This document shows positions 1 to 9,604 of a stretch of 64,000 nucleotides of DNA, piece after piece (positions within the stretch are counted from its first letter, which is position 1; every line of letters starts with the position of its first letter). The translations under genes and the position numbers were made by a program. The notes under the pieces were generated by a model. The model was not told the DNA's origin. It was given only the letters and a program-made list of their open reading frames with translations, and ran no database searches. This DNA is from Castor canadensis. Lineage: Eukaryota; Chordata; Mammalia; Rodentia; Castoridae. The DNA is taken from the NCBI RefSeq assembly GCF_047511655.1, contig NC_133396.1, positions 129,031,490-129,095,489 on the forward strand, written 5' to 3'.

Positions 1-123
1 TTTATGATACAAGGGAGGAAGCTTAACAACAGGAGAGCAAGAAATATAGGCATTAGGATGGGCATTAGCCAGGAGAACCACTGTGAAATGTTATTCCTTA
101 GAGGATTCCAAGAGTCCATTCCT

Positions 124-430
124 TAAGAGGTGCTGTCACTGGGGGATCCCATTAAGCTTGACAGCAGTGGGTGTTGTGAGGATGACCAGATGAGAGCCAG
201 TCCACCGAAGTCCCAATGGAGAGGGTCAAAGATCCTTTAGGAGAATAAGATCCCCTGGTTTGACAGAAATTGTTATAGGGTGGAGCAGGATCTGATCTGC
301 ATGCTCTCTAAGAAGTTCCCTGAGAAGGTTAAGATAAGGTAGATAGTCAGCCAGAGGAGCAGGGTCTGTTGGAGGCAAGTTTCCTAAGAGAAATGGGTTG
401 AAATACATTATTTCAAAGGGGCTCATGAAA
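124..430 (-). pseudogene. ERV pol remnant: integrase C-terminal part
   Basis: The open stretch at 226-426 reads with gammaretrovirus-like integrase features: an SPFEIMY motif, the LPYLNLLRELLREHADQ stretch, then PGDLILLKDL. After a stop, the same reading continues toward 130 with a WTGSHLVILTTPTAVKL stretch typical of the C-terminal integrase domain. The catalytic core upstream of this segment is not recognisable. It is a dead fragment of the provirus that spans 1-5885. Confidence 0.82.
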
Positions 431-1560
431 GAAGGGCTTCAGGGGGGTGGTCCGGTGTAGTGGGTTTTTCTCATTTGCGGGCTTTCTCAGGTGTACTGGT
501 TTGGTTTGTACCTTTATTGGGGGAGGGGAAACAATCTTGAGAGCATTTATTATGTAAGACCCAAATAGAAATATTAGAAGGAGCATAAAAAGGTGTTTGG
601 TAAGGGCTGCATATCTAGGGATCTAGATTCTGCAAAATCCTGTAACTCCGAAGGAAGTTCTAAGCTGCTTTATGGTATGGGGGGTGGGAAATGGAGGACT
701 GGGTCAATTTCCTCATGACTCAGGGAGTGAGTCTGTCCCTTTAAGAACACACTAGGTAGGTGACCTGTGGGAGGCAGGGGCTGACTGTCAGGATTTAGGT
801 TAAATGTAACACTCTTGGATAAAAGAGAGCTCTAACTCATTATTTTATATAAATTTATATTTTTAACTTTGTAAATGTTTATACCATATTTAGATAAAGT
901 ATAGACACAACACAGTTATAAGGTGGTCATTTAAGACACATGAGCAAATACATAAATGAACTCTGATTTAGTAGTACTTAAAGCTTGGCAAGATCAGCAG
1001 AAAACACAAATAATTTCTTTGACAAAATCTTTCTCTGTAACAGTTTTTTGTAGATGTTACTCAGAGCAGAAGAATATTAGAGAATTTGATTTTAGTTTGA
1101 CATGACCCTAAAAATCTTTTAGGCAACTCTTAGATTATAGTCAACTTTAACTTTATCACACGCCGGAGCTTTTTATTATACACTTTTAAAACTTACTCAG
1201 ACCTTTATATAACATACTAAACCCTTTGATGGCTTGTCTTCATCCCTCTTATTTGAAACAATCTTTAGGACAAACCCTTCTTTACAAAATCCTTTCTCGT
1301 CCAAAAAATCCATTCTTTTTTCCTTTAACTTCTCAAAAAAATACATTCAATACCTATCTATATCCTTTCCAGTTGTTTGCTTTGTAACTTGTATTTTAAA
1401 ATTAACTTTTATAAGAATTTTTAATTTATTATTGGGGCTGGAGCAACTAATTAGTAGCCCTTGTTGTTTTAAGGAATTTACATAGGCATAAGGACTCAGG
1501 CTTGAGGGGATATTGTTTTGGGTGTGGAAACTGTGAGGGATTTTTGAGCTTTATTTGAAT
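431..1560 (-). other. AT-rich interior of the provirus without recognisable reverse transcriptase
   Basis: This stretch lies where reverse transcriptase and RNase H should be encoded, but no conserved catalytic motif could be read on either strand. Roughly 835-1490 is markedly A+T-rich and unlike the flanking gag and integrase remnants. It may be a foreign insertion that accompanied loss of the polymerase region. I see no other gene here. Confidence 0.4.
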
Positions 1561-1599
1561 AGGGAGGGCCAACCTGGCTCACCCTACACTCACCCCATC

Positions 1600-1925
1600 A
1601 GTCCACACTGTGGAATCTATTTGTTCCTAAAGGAGGGGGCAGCAGAAATAGCTGCCTGGGGGGAGGAGAATTTGAGCTTTTAGTTGAGATAGTAGATCCC
1701 ATCCCAGCAAAGGCACTGGAGTCTCAGGAACTATGAGGAAAGAATGACAGAAGAGGAGGTCTCCCCAAGAGCAGGCCAGAGGCCAGGTAAAATAGTGCTG
1801 TAGGTGCTGGCCAGATTTGCCCTGAGCAATAACTTTTGCCATTAGACTGGGGACCCAGAGAGAAAGGTAAAACAGAAAAATGAGCTCCACTGTCTAGCTG
1901 GAAAATGATCTTTCATTTTTCTGCC
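1600..1925 (-). pseudogene. ERV protease remnant
   Basis: On the - strand the triplet run reads LDSGAHFSVLPF near 1870-1905, which is the aspartic-protease active-site neighbourhood. It is followed about 45 codons later by a PLLGWDLLSQLKAQI stretch near 1665-1720, the usual second conserved block of gammaretroviral proteases. The catalytic triplet reads D-S-G where retroviral enzymes normally have D-T-G; D-S-G is a tolerated variant in the wider family. A frameshift separates the two blocks, so the gene is broken. Confidence 0.8.
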
Positions 1926-2029
1926 ACTATGGCTACCTCAAGGCTCCTCAATGTTGATCCCAAGAAGTGGAGCGTGGATAGGAGGCTGGGACCCATCAGT
2001 CTATAGGAGGTGGCACCCCACCTTCCATC

Positions 2030-2170
2030 TGGAGATGGGGCACTTAGACCTCTGGTGGTTACCTTTGCAGAAAGGGCAGGGTCCCAGTTGGAGGCAGGGC
2101 TGTCTCCCCAGCAGTCCCCCTTAAGCATTCCCTGCAGAAGTGCCCCTCCTGTCAACCATGGTAGCAAGTT
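2030..2170 (-). pseudogene. ERV gag nucleocapsid remnant (zinc knuckles)
   Basis: One - strand frame reads CPFCKGNHQRSKC around 2035-2075, a complete CX2CX4HX4C-type retroviral zinc knuckle. A second, damaged knuckle ending GHFCREC lies just upstream near 2115-2160. Two knuckles in tandem between capsid and protease fit a gag nucleocapsid. The frames are shifted against each other. Confidence 0.75.
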
Positions 2171-2586
2171 CAGGATGGAGGACCCAGTTGGGTGGGGCCT
2201 TCTGAGAGCAGCAATGAGGTCATGATGTCTTTTGTCTTTTTCTCTCCTGTTAGTAAGGTCCCAGTTATATTATACAGACATGGCTAGCTGTATTAGTTGA
2301 TCCAATGATTTTTTCCCATCAGCCTTTGAGTTTTTTACGAATATCTGGGGCTGACTGTGTTAGAAATTTATCTTTGAGAAGAACCTCTCTCACCTGTGAC
2401 TCTGGGTCCACTGTGGTATGCTTTCTGATAGTGTCCTTAAGATGCTACAGAAAGGTAAGGGGGTTTTCTTCAGGGTGTTGCTGTACTACAGTTACCTGGG
2501 AATAATGTAGAGGTTTGACTTTGGCCCTTTTTAGCCCTTCCACTATGAGATGGCTGAAGTGACATTAACGCCATTTATCTTTCTTT

Positions 2587-2619
2587 ATATATATATATAT
2601 ATATATTTTTTTTTTTTAG
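2587..2619. repeat. (TA)n/poly-T microsatellite
   Basis: TA run followed by a T run, which forms the A-tail of the adjacent antisense SINE. Confidence 0.85.
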
Positions 2620-2697
2620 CAATGCTGGGGAATTGAACCCAGGGCCTTGCACATGCTGGGGAGGTACTCTCCCACTGAGCTATGTCCTCATCCTCAA
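2619..2697 (-). mobile_element. tRNA-like (ID-type) SINE
   Basis: Antisense copy with the box-B-like core GGTTCAATTCCCCAGC in reverse complement and a T-run at its left end. It is inserted in the gag capsid remnant. Confidence 0.75.
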
Positions 2698-2699
2698 AT

Positions 2700-2792
2700 A
2701 TTTTTTTTTCCTTTGGCTGTACTGGGATTTGAACTCAGGACTTTATGCCTGCAAAGTGGCACTCTACTGCTTGAGCCATATTACCAGCCCCT
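2700..2792 (-). mobile_element. tRNA-like SINE, second antisense copy
   Basis: Reverse complement shows GGCTGGTAATATGGCTCAAG, a long form of the window's main SINE consensus, ending in an A-run. It lies head to tail with the copy at 2619-2697. Confidence 0.8.
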
Positions 2793-3968
2793 TTACCATT
2801 CTGATTTTCAGTGTGGCTCTGCCAAGGGGACTGCCTGTGCCCCTGTGGGTATAGGCACATTTATTCCCTCATTTTCAGGTGCCCTGGGTATTGTGGCTCG
2901 TTGTAAATGGTAATCATTTCTAGTCTGAGTGGCCTGGGCCAGAACCCATTGCTTTTCTAATGAGGAAAGAGTTTGGTATAATAGAAGCATACTATCTTTT
3001 TATGTCAATTTAAAGGTTTGGATCACAGAGACAAAGGCTTGGATGTAGTGATCTGGTGCATCAGTATAGCTACCCAGATCTTTTTTTAATTTCCCTTAGA
3101 TCTCATAACTGGAAGGGGACATAGACTCGCCCTCTTCCTACCACTGCCTGCTGAAAGGGGAAGCACCCATTAGAAGGTTCTGAATATTAGGATGGCTTAG
3201 AAGGTAGGGCAGAGGGTGGAGCAGTAGGGGTAGGTCTCGTCATTGATAAGCTTTTCTGGTCCTCCTTCCCCAGTTTTATCCTGCAGCTTACAAAGAATGA
3301 CCAGTATTTGAGTATCTAAATAGCAATTATGGAGCCAATCTGGGTAGTCTCAGAGATGAAAGAAAATTTGTGTAAGGGACCTCAGTTCACTTTTCTCCCT
3401 TTTATTTGGAGGGAAAATTTATGCTGAGGCCAAACGTATAGGAGATTTTGAAGGAGAAGTTTAGAGACCACAGTAACGCCCATTTTGCTGTTCCCAGGAC
3501 TATAGCCTTGAGCTAACAATTGGCTTACAAGGGCTGGGTCTGGTGGCCTGAGGCGTGAGGTGGGGCTGGGAGCCGGGCTTGTGCAAGGCGCTGCCCAGTC
3601 CCCACACACACACCTGGCACAAGCGACCCTGTCTGCCTAGCCTGATCCTGCGGCCTGTCGCCCCTCCCCCCTTCCTGTGGACTCGCGCCTGTGCGCATTT
3701 ATTCTAGGGGAAGTGGCAGTGGGCCTCAGCCACCGCCATGTGCAGCTGGCAGCCTAGGATGTGTGTTGGGTCCTCTCTATGGATTCTCTTAGCTATGGCA
3801 GCCTTCCCACTGTGCCCAGGGGCCAGCATCCCTGTGCATGAGCGCACCTGTTTGTTTTCCCTCCTCCTCTTGTGGGGGCAGCGTTAGGGCATGAGTGTGG
3901 CAGCTGCAGTGTTTTTGCAGGCACCTCTGCCTCCACCAGTACTTAGCAGTTGATTAAAGTTGCTTTAG

Positions 3969-4062
3969 GGGGCTGGTGGAGTGGCTCATGTGGTAGAGTG
4001 CCTGCCTAGCAAGCATGAGACCCTGAGTTCAAACCCCAGCACTGGCAAAAAAAAAAAAAAGC
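3969..4062 (+). mobile_element. tRNA-like SINE with poly(A) tail
   Basis: Reads through the internal promoter boxes (GTGGCTCATGTGGTAGAG; GAGTTCAAACCCCAG) and ends in an A-run of about 14. It is a near-consensus copy, so relatively young. Confidence 0.88.
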
Positions 4063-4065
4063 CAC

Positions 4066-4145
4066 TACATTTAGGGGGTGGGGGAAAGGGGGAGAAACAT
4101 TGTATGCACATATGAATAAAAGAAAGAATTTTTTAAAAAAATAAA
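4066..4145 (+). repeat. G-rich block plus A-rich end, LINE-1 3'-end-like
   Basis: A GGGGGTGGGGGAAAGGGGG block is followed by a TTGTATGCACATATGAATAA stretch and an A/T-rich tail. The same order recurs in reverse at 31425-31545 and 50740-50822, so it is an interspersed family. The G-rich tract before an A-tail suggests a LINE-1 3' UTR. Confidence 0.55.
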
Positions 4146-4749
4146 GTTGCTTTAGACTAAGGGGGCTGACAAACTAGTGGGAATAACTTCAGTCATAAGG
4201 TACCATGCTACAGGTTTTTCATGGGAGGCAGGGTGCCAGTAAGCCCAGGGAGGGGAAGGCAGACAGAGACAAAGGACATGTGGTGAGACCATGGAGGAGG
4301 CAGAAAGGTGTACTGACATCTTAGGTAAGGGAGGGGAAGGCAGAGCCTGGAGGAATGGCACATGCCTGAGGGATCAGCCATCACCTGTGTCTCTAGGCCG
4401 GTCCCATTGACTGGTACTGGACACTTTCAGCAACACGAAACCTCCACCCTCGGGTCACTGTCTCAGGCAAAAGGAGCATTAGACAGGGGGGAAAAGAGAA
4501 GCAGTTGTCAGATGCAGCAATCAATCAGGACCCCCCCAAAGTAGCATGAGGCATACCTGAATAAACCCTGGGTTTGATCTTGGCCCACAGGAAGGGAACA
4601 TGAGCTCTCCCAGAGCTGGAATCGCCTTGAGGCCAGAGTTGGCAAGGAGCAGCTGGCTTGACACCATGACGGGAAAGTCCCTCAGGAAGATAGGAAGAGA
4701 TAGGCAGGGCAAGCAGTGCAAGGAAGTCTGCTTACATGGGAAGGAGGAG

Positions 4750-5115
4750 ATTCAGGGGAGGATTTGGTTGATTTAGAGACTGGTTTAGAGGCTAATAGAA
4801 CTGCGCGGGGAACAGGAAGTACAGAGGGAGGGTTTGGTGCGGAGATAGGAAAAGGATTGGACATAGGCTATTTCCTTCCATGTACCAGTGCACTCACAGA
4901 AATTGTATAAATCCCTTAAAATATTGGGATCGAAAGTGCCATTAAGAGGCCATTTGGAGGCACTGTCAAATGGATATTGGGGCCAGGCTGATTACAGAGA
5001 AAAATGAGCTTTTGGGGCTTAAGATCAGGCATTAGGCAAAGGAGCCCAAGGTTGGCCAGGAGACATCCCAATGGGGAGTCTGAAGGAATTTGGGATGGTC
5101 CAATCTCCATAGTGA
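4750..5115 (-). pseudogene. ERV gag matrix remnant
   Basis: Reading from 5110 downward gives IPSDSPLGCLLANL, then DLKPQKLIFLCNQ, then near 4850-4920 LRDLYNFC and GTWKEIAYVQ, followed by SLCTSC. This order matches the N-terminal matrix region of gammaretroviral gag polyproteins. The reading frame changes at least once. It sits about 470 bp downstream of the primer-binding site, as expected for a leader followed by gag. Confidence 0.8.
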
Positions 5116-5504
5116 GGCCTGAACTGAGGAGAGGATATGACAGGCATCCCTGAGATATTGGTTTCTTAGGAGAGGAACCTCAGGAGAGGAGAGAGTAGAG
5201 GTGAGACTCCCAGGAGGGATGTCTCCGTCACCGGGGGCCCACAGTCCTAGGGGACTCGGTCCCCAGGGACAAGAGAGAGTTGAGACCTAGCACTAGGATT
5301 TAGAGGAAATGAGAAAGCGAAATCAGGGCTCTGCATGCATGGAGGACTCACCTAGAGAGGACCTTGAGGGAGGATTGACCAGTGGTGGATGGCAACTGGA
5401 GGTGCACTGGGTGGAGGAAATTCCCTGTGAGCAGTGAGGGCGACTTCTAGGATTGGGGGTCCTGGCAAAACAGCTCAAATCCTGGAGGAAGGGAATGGGA
5501 GTTT

Positions 5505-5533
5505 AGAGAGAGAGACAGAGAGAGAGAGAGAGG
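5505..5533. repeat. (GA)n microsatellite
   Basis: Near-perfect GA dinucleotide run of about 29 bp inside the proviral leader. Confidence 0.9.
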
Positions 5534-5582
5534 GCAGGATGGAGGGGGCAGGAGAGCAAGGTCAGTGCCAGGAGCTCACCCA

Positions 5583-5600
5583 ATCTGAGTCACGGCACCA
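5583..5600 (-). other. Retroviral primer-binding site, tRNA-His type
   Basis: The + strand reads ATCTGAGTCACGGCACCA, the sequence expected of a tRNA-His 3' end with one difference as I remember it. On the - strand it therefore acts as the minus-strand primer site. It is separated by 3 nt from the LTR edge at 5604, which is the usual spacing. It ties the provirus to the HERV-H-like group of primer usage, although primer type alone does not define a family. Confidence 0.82.
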
Positions 5601-5603
5601 AAA

Positions 5604-5885
5604 TGTTAGGAAAAACACCACTCACAAAGAGCAAGGTTTAATGACAGGCTCGAGTTGTCAGGCTGGCCAGGGAAAGATGGCACAGCACTAACTCTGGGCT
5701 AGGTGTGGCTTTTATAGAAGAGGGAGGTTGAGAAAGTTAGTGCGTGCACAGGAGTCTCCATTAGGGGTGGAGCTGTCTTAGAGCACAGGAATTTCTGTCA
5801 AGGGTGGAGCTGCCTAGAGGAGGCTCCATTTCTCAAGAAGTGAAGCCTGAGGATGAAATGGCCGTCAATTCACAAAATGGTGACA
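5604..5885 (-). repeat. 5' LTR of the class I ERV
   Basis: A 282-bp segment begins TG and ends CA on both strands and abuts the primer site. In - orientation it contains a TATA box (CTATAAAAG, around 5713-5721) and, downstream, an ATTAAA polyadenylation signal near 5635-5640, defining U3, R and U5. No matching second copy lies in the window. Confidence 0.82.
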
Positions 5886-5887
5886 TT

Positions 5888-6183
5888 ATTGTTCTATCAG
5901 TGGGGTTTGAATTCAGGGCTTCACACTTGCTAGACAGGTCCTCTACCACTGATCCACTCTGCCAGACTTTTTGCTTTAGTTATTTCTTAATAGGGTCTTT
6001 CATTTATGCCCGGTTTGGCCTGTATGGCAATGCCCATATTTCACACTTCCCACCATCCCTGAGATGAGAGGCAGGTGCCACCATGCCCAGTTTCTTTCCA
6101 CTGAGATGGGGGTCTCATGAATTTTTTTTGCCTTGGCTGACCTAGAACCGTGATCCTCCTGATCTCAGCCTCCTTTGTAGTTC
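5888..6183 (-). mobile_element. Composite SINE (B1-like plus tRNA-like), antisense
   Basis: The left 90 bp is an antisense tRNA-like unit (TGGGGTTTGAATTCAGGGCT). The rest contains antisense B1-like segments, with CACCATGCCCAG and GATCCTCCTGATCTCAGCCT. It starts almost exactly at the outer edge of the ERV LTR. Confidence 0.75.
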
Positions 6184-6517
6184 AAAAAAACCTTTTAATT
6201 AAAAAAATATTAAAAGCAGCCAGAGTGAAAAGATGTACTGCCATACGTGACTCGCCTGGAGCTACCTTCTGAGAAGTGTGCCATTAGATAACTTCATCAC
6301 TGTGTGACCTCACCATGTCTCCTTACACAAACTAGATGGTATAAGTCAGTCACTTGGTGTGGCTTCTTGATGCAATCAAGAGACATGGTAAACACAGGTG
6401 GAGGAGGCTGCTGCTAGCATTGGCATATATTCTGTTGTACAGAATGAGCAAGCTTTTTATCAGTAAAATACTGATAAAAAATATAGGGTATAAATCTATA
6501 AACCAGAAACATAGTTT

Positions 6518-6568
6518 TCCATAGCTGTAACAAAATACCTGAGATAATGACTTAAAAAGAGAAAAAGG
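6518..6568 (-). repeat. MaLR-type LTR, left part (interrupted)
   Basis: AGCTGTAACAAAATACCTGA is the antisense terminal part of a mammalian MaLR LTR. The rest of the same LTR resumes at 7892 after the retroviral retrocopy. Confidence 0.7.
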
Positions 6569-7535
6569 CTGGAGTTTTTGCTCCCATTTCCTGCATGGGG
6601 AACAGGAAATGTCTCTCTCTCTTTCTCTCCCCCTGACCCTGTTGCTCTCACTCTAGAGACAACCCAATTTCTGTCTGTTGAAAGTGTAATCCTTTCCTAA
6701 TAAACTTTACTGTTACTTTTACTAAATCTTTTCATGTTGCTTGAATTCTTCTCTGCTGGATGCAAGGACCAAGGTAATTTTCAAGACCATTTTTCCGGTA
6801 ACATACCTGGCCCTGTGACTCAGATACCAGATCTTACGTCTGTTTTGCCCAGAGTTTTTGTCATCTACAGTTTGGATCCTTCTCTAAGACATTTACAATC
6901 AAACTCACAGAAAATGTCTCTATCTACGATCACATCCTGATGGTTACTGTTTCCCTTGACTGCACCTCCCACTGTCACAGACCTCTGGACAGATCTTAAT
7001 GCTGAGAAGCGACTTGTCTTCCTCATGGCCACTGACAGACAACAAGGACCAGAAACTCCTGACTTATGACTCCGTCCCCTGCCAGCAGGAAACAGCTAAT
7101 GACAGATTATGACTCCCCTTCTCCCTCAAAGATTTCAGGGTCTCTAGTCCTTGAGTGGGAATGATAGGTAGCAGTTAGACATAGCGGTGGCCATAACAGG
7201 AGACAGGAAAATAATATTATTTTAATAAATACTTAAAGGGCCAGACTGTTACATTGGAACAGGAGAGCCAGAGCAGCTAGCCCTCTCCCTTCTCTTAGAT
7301 GTTAAAATTACAGGAACAGGGAGACAAAGAGGAACCACCTGCTTCTGCTTTCCTCTTTGAGATGTTAACAAGCTACCAGGATCCTTGGAAGGGTAGAGAG
7401 GAATGAAAGGGGAGTTCTAAAGCATACCTACTGTCTCTGGGTGTGATTTGGGAGGGTGACCCCTCTCTGTTTTAACAGCCATCTCAGCCATCCAGACCCA
7501 TTATCTGTGACCATGGGTATCCCCCAACTCTCCAG

Positions 7536-7541
7536 TATAAG
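7536..7541 (+). promoter_or_regulatory. TATA box of the U3-like segment
   Basis: TATAAG lies 30 bp upstream of the point where the left R copy of the element begins, which is the normal TATA-to-start distance. Confidence 0.6.
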
Positions 7542-7690
7542 ACTAAGAGATGAAACCACTATTTTGAGTTCTTGCTTCCATTTTCTGCATGGGGAACAGG
7601 AAATGTCTCTTTCTCTTTCTTTACCCCTTGACCCTGTTGCTCTCAACTCTAAAGACAACCCACTTTCAGTCTGTTGAAAGCCTAATCCTT

Positions 7691-7847
7691 TTTTTTTTTA
7701 TTCGGCTTTGAATCTATAGTTCAGTTTCAATTATTTTACACATTGCTATACAACTTTAATCTAGGAGATCTTGGCATAGCATTAGAAAACTTGGTGAATG
7801 TCACCAAAAGCAGCATAGGAATCACCAGCTTTATGAGCCTAATCCTT
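7691..7847 (-). mobile_element. 145-bp poly(A) retroposon of unknown origin
   Basis: The insertion splits the right R segment. It is flanked by a perfect 12-bp duplication AGCCTAATCCTT (7679-7690 and 7836-7847). On the - strand it ends in AATAAA plus an A-run, so it is a 5'-truncated retrocopy of a polyadenylated RNA. The empty site is visible in the left R copy at about 6680-6700. I do not recognise the source RNA. Confidence 0.72.
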
Positions 7848-7891
7848 CCCCAATAAACTTTACTATTACTTTTACTAAAAAATAAAATTAA

Positions 7892-8193
7892 AAAAAGAGA
7901 AAAGGGTTATTTTGGCTTACAGTTTTGGAGGCTTCAGTCCATAATTGGTTGGCCGGGTTGCTTTTGAGCCTGTGGCAAGGCAGCATATCATGCTGAGACA
8001 AACTGCTCACCTCATGGTAAGGGAGCAAAGAAAGAGAAAACAAAGAATTGTTTAGAGTCCTAAATCCCCTTCAGAGCACAGCATCAATGACCTAAAGACC
8101 TTCCATTAGCCCCACGTCTTAAAGGGTCCCAATGACACCATGCTGGGACCAATCCTTTCACACATGAACCAAATGTAGCAATACTTGTCCATC
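7892..8193 (-). repeat. MaLR-type LTR, right part
   Basis: GGTTATTTTGGCTTACAGTT through CACCATGCTGGGACCAATCC continues the antisense MaLR LTR begun at 6518. It carries typical internal segments, including the degenerate CTCACCTCATGGTAAGGGAG. Confidence 0.7.
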
Positions 8194-8199
8194 GTCATC

Positions 8200-8550
8200 A
8201 TCAAGAGTTACATGTAGCATTTTACAGTTGTGTGTGTCATATTTTTATAGGTCTGACAGCACGGTATGTTGTTTACACCAGCCTCACACAAACATATTAG
8301 TAATGGGTCTGTATGATGTTAAAACAGCTATGATTTATTAGGTGATAAATATTTTTCATCTGCATTATAATTTTATGGGCTGACCATAATACAGGCAGTT
8401 GGTTACTAACAAAAAATATTCACACACAGTGCATGCCTGTGGAGACTTCATGTAAACCATAATTAGACTGACAGTTTGTCCTCTGTGAAAGCTGGAGGAC
8501 AGGAATAATGACTTCAATATGGCTAAAAAGTAACTCTCATCCTAGACTCT
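8200..8550. repeat. Old unassigned interspersed-repeat-like sequence
   Basis: The stretch with TTAGGTGATAAATATTTTTC and ATTATAATTTTATGGGCTGA resembles a widely dispersed mammalian repeat that I cannot name with certainty. No coding potential is seen. Confidence 0.4.
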
Positions 8551-8750
8551 TTTTTTTTTTTTTTTTTGTATTGTGGTTTGAACTCAAGGGCTTACACCTT
8601 AAACCATTCTACCAGACCTTTTCTGTGATGGATTTTTTTTGAGATAGAATTTTGAGAACTATTTGCCTGGGCTGGCTTCAAACCTCAGTCCTCCTGATCT
8701 CTGCCTCTTGAGGAGCTAGGATTACAGGCACGAGCCACCAGGGCCCAGCC
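8551..8750 (-). mobile_element. Composite SINE, antisense
   Basis: A T-run is followed by an antisense tRNA-like unit, then a B1-like unit ending AGGATTACAGGCACGAGCCA. Confidence 0.8.
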
Positions 8751-8774
8751 TCATCCTAGACTTTTAAACTTTGT

Positions 8775-8862
8775 TTTGTTTTTTGTTTTGTGGTGTTGGA
8801 GATTTAACCCAGAACCTCACACATGCTAGACAAACATGCTATAGACTTTATACCTAGCAAAA
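8775..8862 (-). mobile_element. tRNA-like SINE, antisense, diverged
   Basis: TGGAGATTTAACCCAGAACC with a left T/G-rich tail; an older ID-type copy. Confidence 0.65.
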
Positions 8863-9021
8863 GGATCTTTCGTGAAAGCCACAAAATGCATTAAATGCTT
8901 CATGAATTAAAGAGCAACTTATAATGAAAATTTTAAATGTTTAGAAGTGCTTTTAAAAAGCTAGATGTCAAATTTGTGAAATACAATTAAAGTCATGTTT
9001 ACAGTAGAAAATAAAACAGAC

Positions 9022-9103
9022 TGGCTGGGGATGTACCTCGGGGGTAGAGCACTTGCCTAGCACATGAGGCCGTGAGTTCAATTCCCAGTATCACCAAAAA
9101 TAA
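9022..9103 (+). mobile_element. tRNA-like (ID-type) SINE
   Basis: GGCTGGGGATGTACCTCGGG and GAGTTCAATTCCCAG are followed by an A-rich tail. Confidence 0.78.
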
Positions 9104-9265
9104 AATGAAATCCCATTTTTAAAAAAAGAAAGAAAAAAGACTGAAAATTAACATGCTAACTACTCAAGAAATTCAAGGAAAAACTGTTGAGTTTACCAGG
9201 TTAAACTCAAAGAAACTAGAAGGAATAAAACACTAAAGAAACAGAGGTAATAAAATACAAAACAA

Positions 9266-9386
9266 AGACAGTGGTGGGTACGGTGTCTCACTAACTTTTT
9301 GCCCAGACTGGCCTTAAACCTTGATCCTCCCAATCTCTGCCTCCCAAGTATCTGGGGATTACAGGCTTGAGACACCATGCCCAGCC
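9266..9386 (-). mobile_element. B1-like SINE fragment, antisense
   Basis: ACTTTTTGCCCAGACTGGCC through GGATTACAGGCTTGAGACAC is an antisense 7SL-derived monomer. Confidence 0.75.
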
Positions 9387-9604
9387 TCATCCCAATATTT
9401 TTGAGTCATGTCTTCTGAGTTTTACTTGATCATTTTTGCCAGAGCATTTACTGATTAAATAGAGGGGGAACTAGAAACTAGAAACTATTCCAAGGTCATA
9501 AATCCACTGAGTGTCAAAGCCTTGAACCTGGGAAGTTCAGCCACAGAACACATGCTCTGAACCTTGTATTATGTTACCCCTTCATGAGTTAAATAACTAT
9601 AGAG

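Larger units (their letters stand above)
2230..3000 (-). pseudogene. ERV gag capsid remnant, split by SINEs
   Basis: The 3' half (about 2280-2515) reads through a capsid major-homology-region pattern, with ENPLTFL and HLKDTIRK followed by LLKDKFLTQSAPDIRKKLKG. The 5' half (2808-2990) carries the capsid N-terminal PIPTGAQAVPLAEPH stretch. Between them, at 2587-2792, are a TA/T microsatellite and two antisense tRNA-like SINEs. Stops and shifts make it non-functional. Confidence 0.8.
1..5885 (-). mobile_element. Degraded class I (gammaretrovirus-like) endogenous retrovirus, 5' portion
   Basis: Reading the - strand from 5885 downward gives, in retroviral order, an LTR, a primer-binding site matching tRNA-His, gag matrix, capsid and nucleocapsid, protease, and an integrase C-terminus that runs to the left window edge. 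All frames are broken by stops and shifts, and SINEs have inserted at 2619-2792 and 3969-4062. Only about 1.2 kb separates protease from integrase, which is too short for reverse transcriptase plus RNase H, so an internal deletion or replacement is inferred. The 3' LTR and any env would lie left of the window. The gene order and the primer site make the class assignment strong; the exact family is not determined. Confidence 0.88.
6569..7891 (+). mobile_element. Processed (LINE-1-mobilised) copy of a retroviral transcript
   Basis: Two copies of an R-like sequence flank this element: about 6572-6728 at the left, and 7566-7880 at the right with a later insertion. The left copy starts at the same point as the predicted transcription start in the right copy, 30 bp after a TATAAG box (7536-7541), and then continues into a U5-like segment. 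The right copy is preceded by about 320 bp of U3-like sequence and ends in an A-rich tail 20 nt after AATAAA (7852-7857). The flanks share a duplication of about 14 bp (6554-6568 and 7892-7905) that begins after TT at TT/AAAA, the LINE-1 endonuclease preference. Proviral integration would give 4-6 bp. Internal coding sequence is not recognisable. Confidence 0.7.

Noticed and set aside
3969-4062. tRNA gene candidate (box A and box B-like sequences)
   Set aside because: Many diverged copies with A-tails and target duplications show that it is a tRNA-derived SINE, not a tRNA gene.
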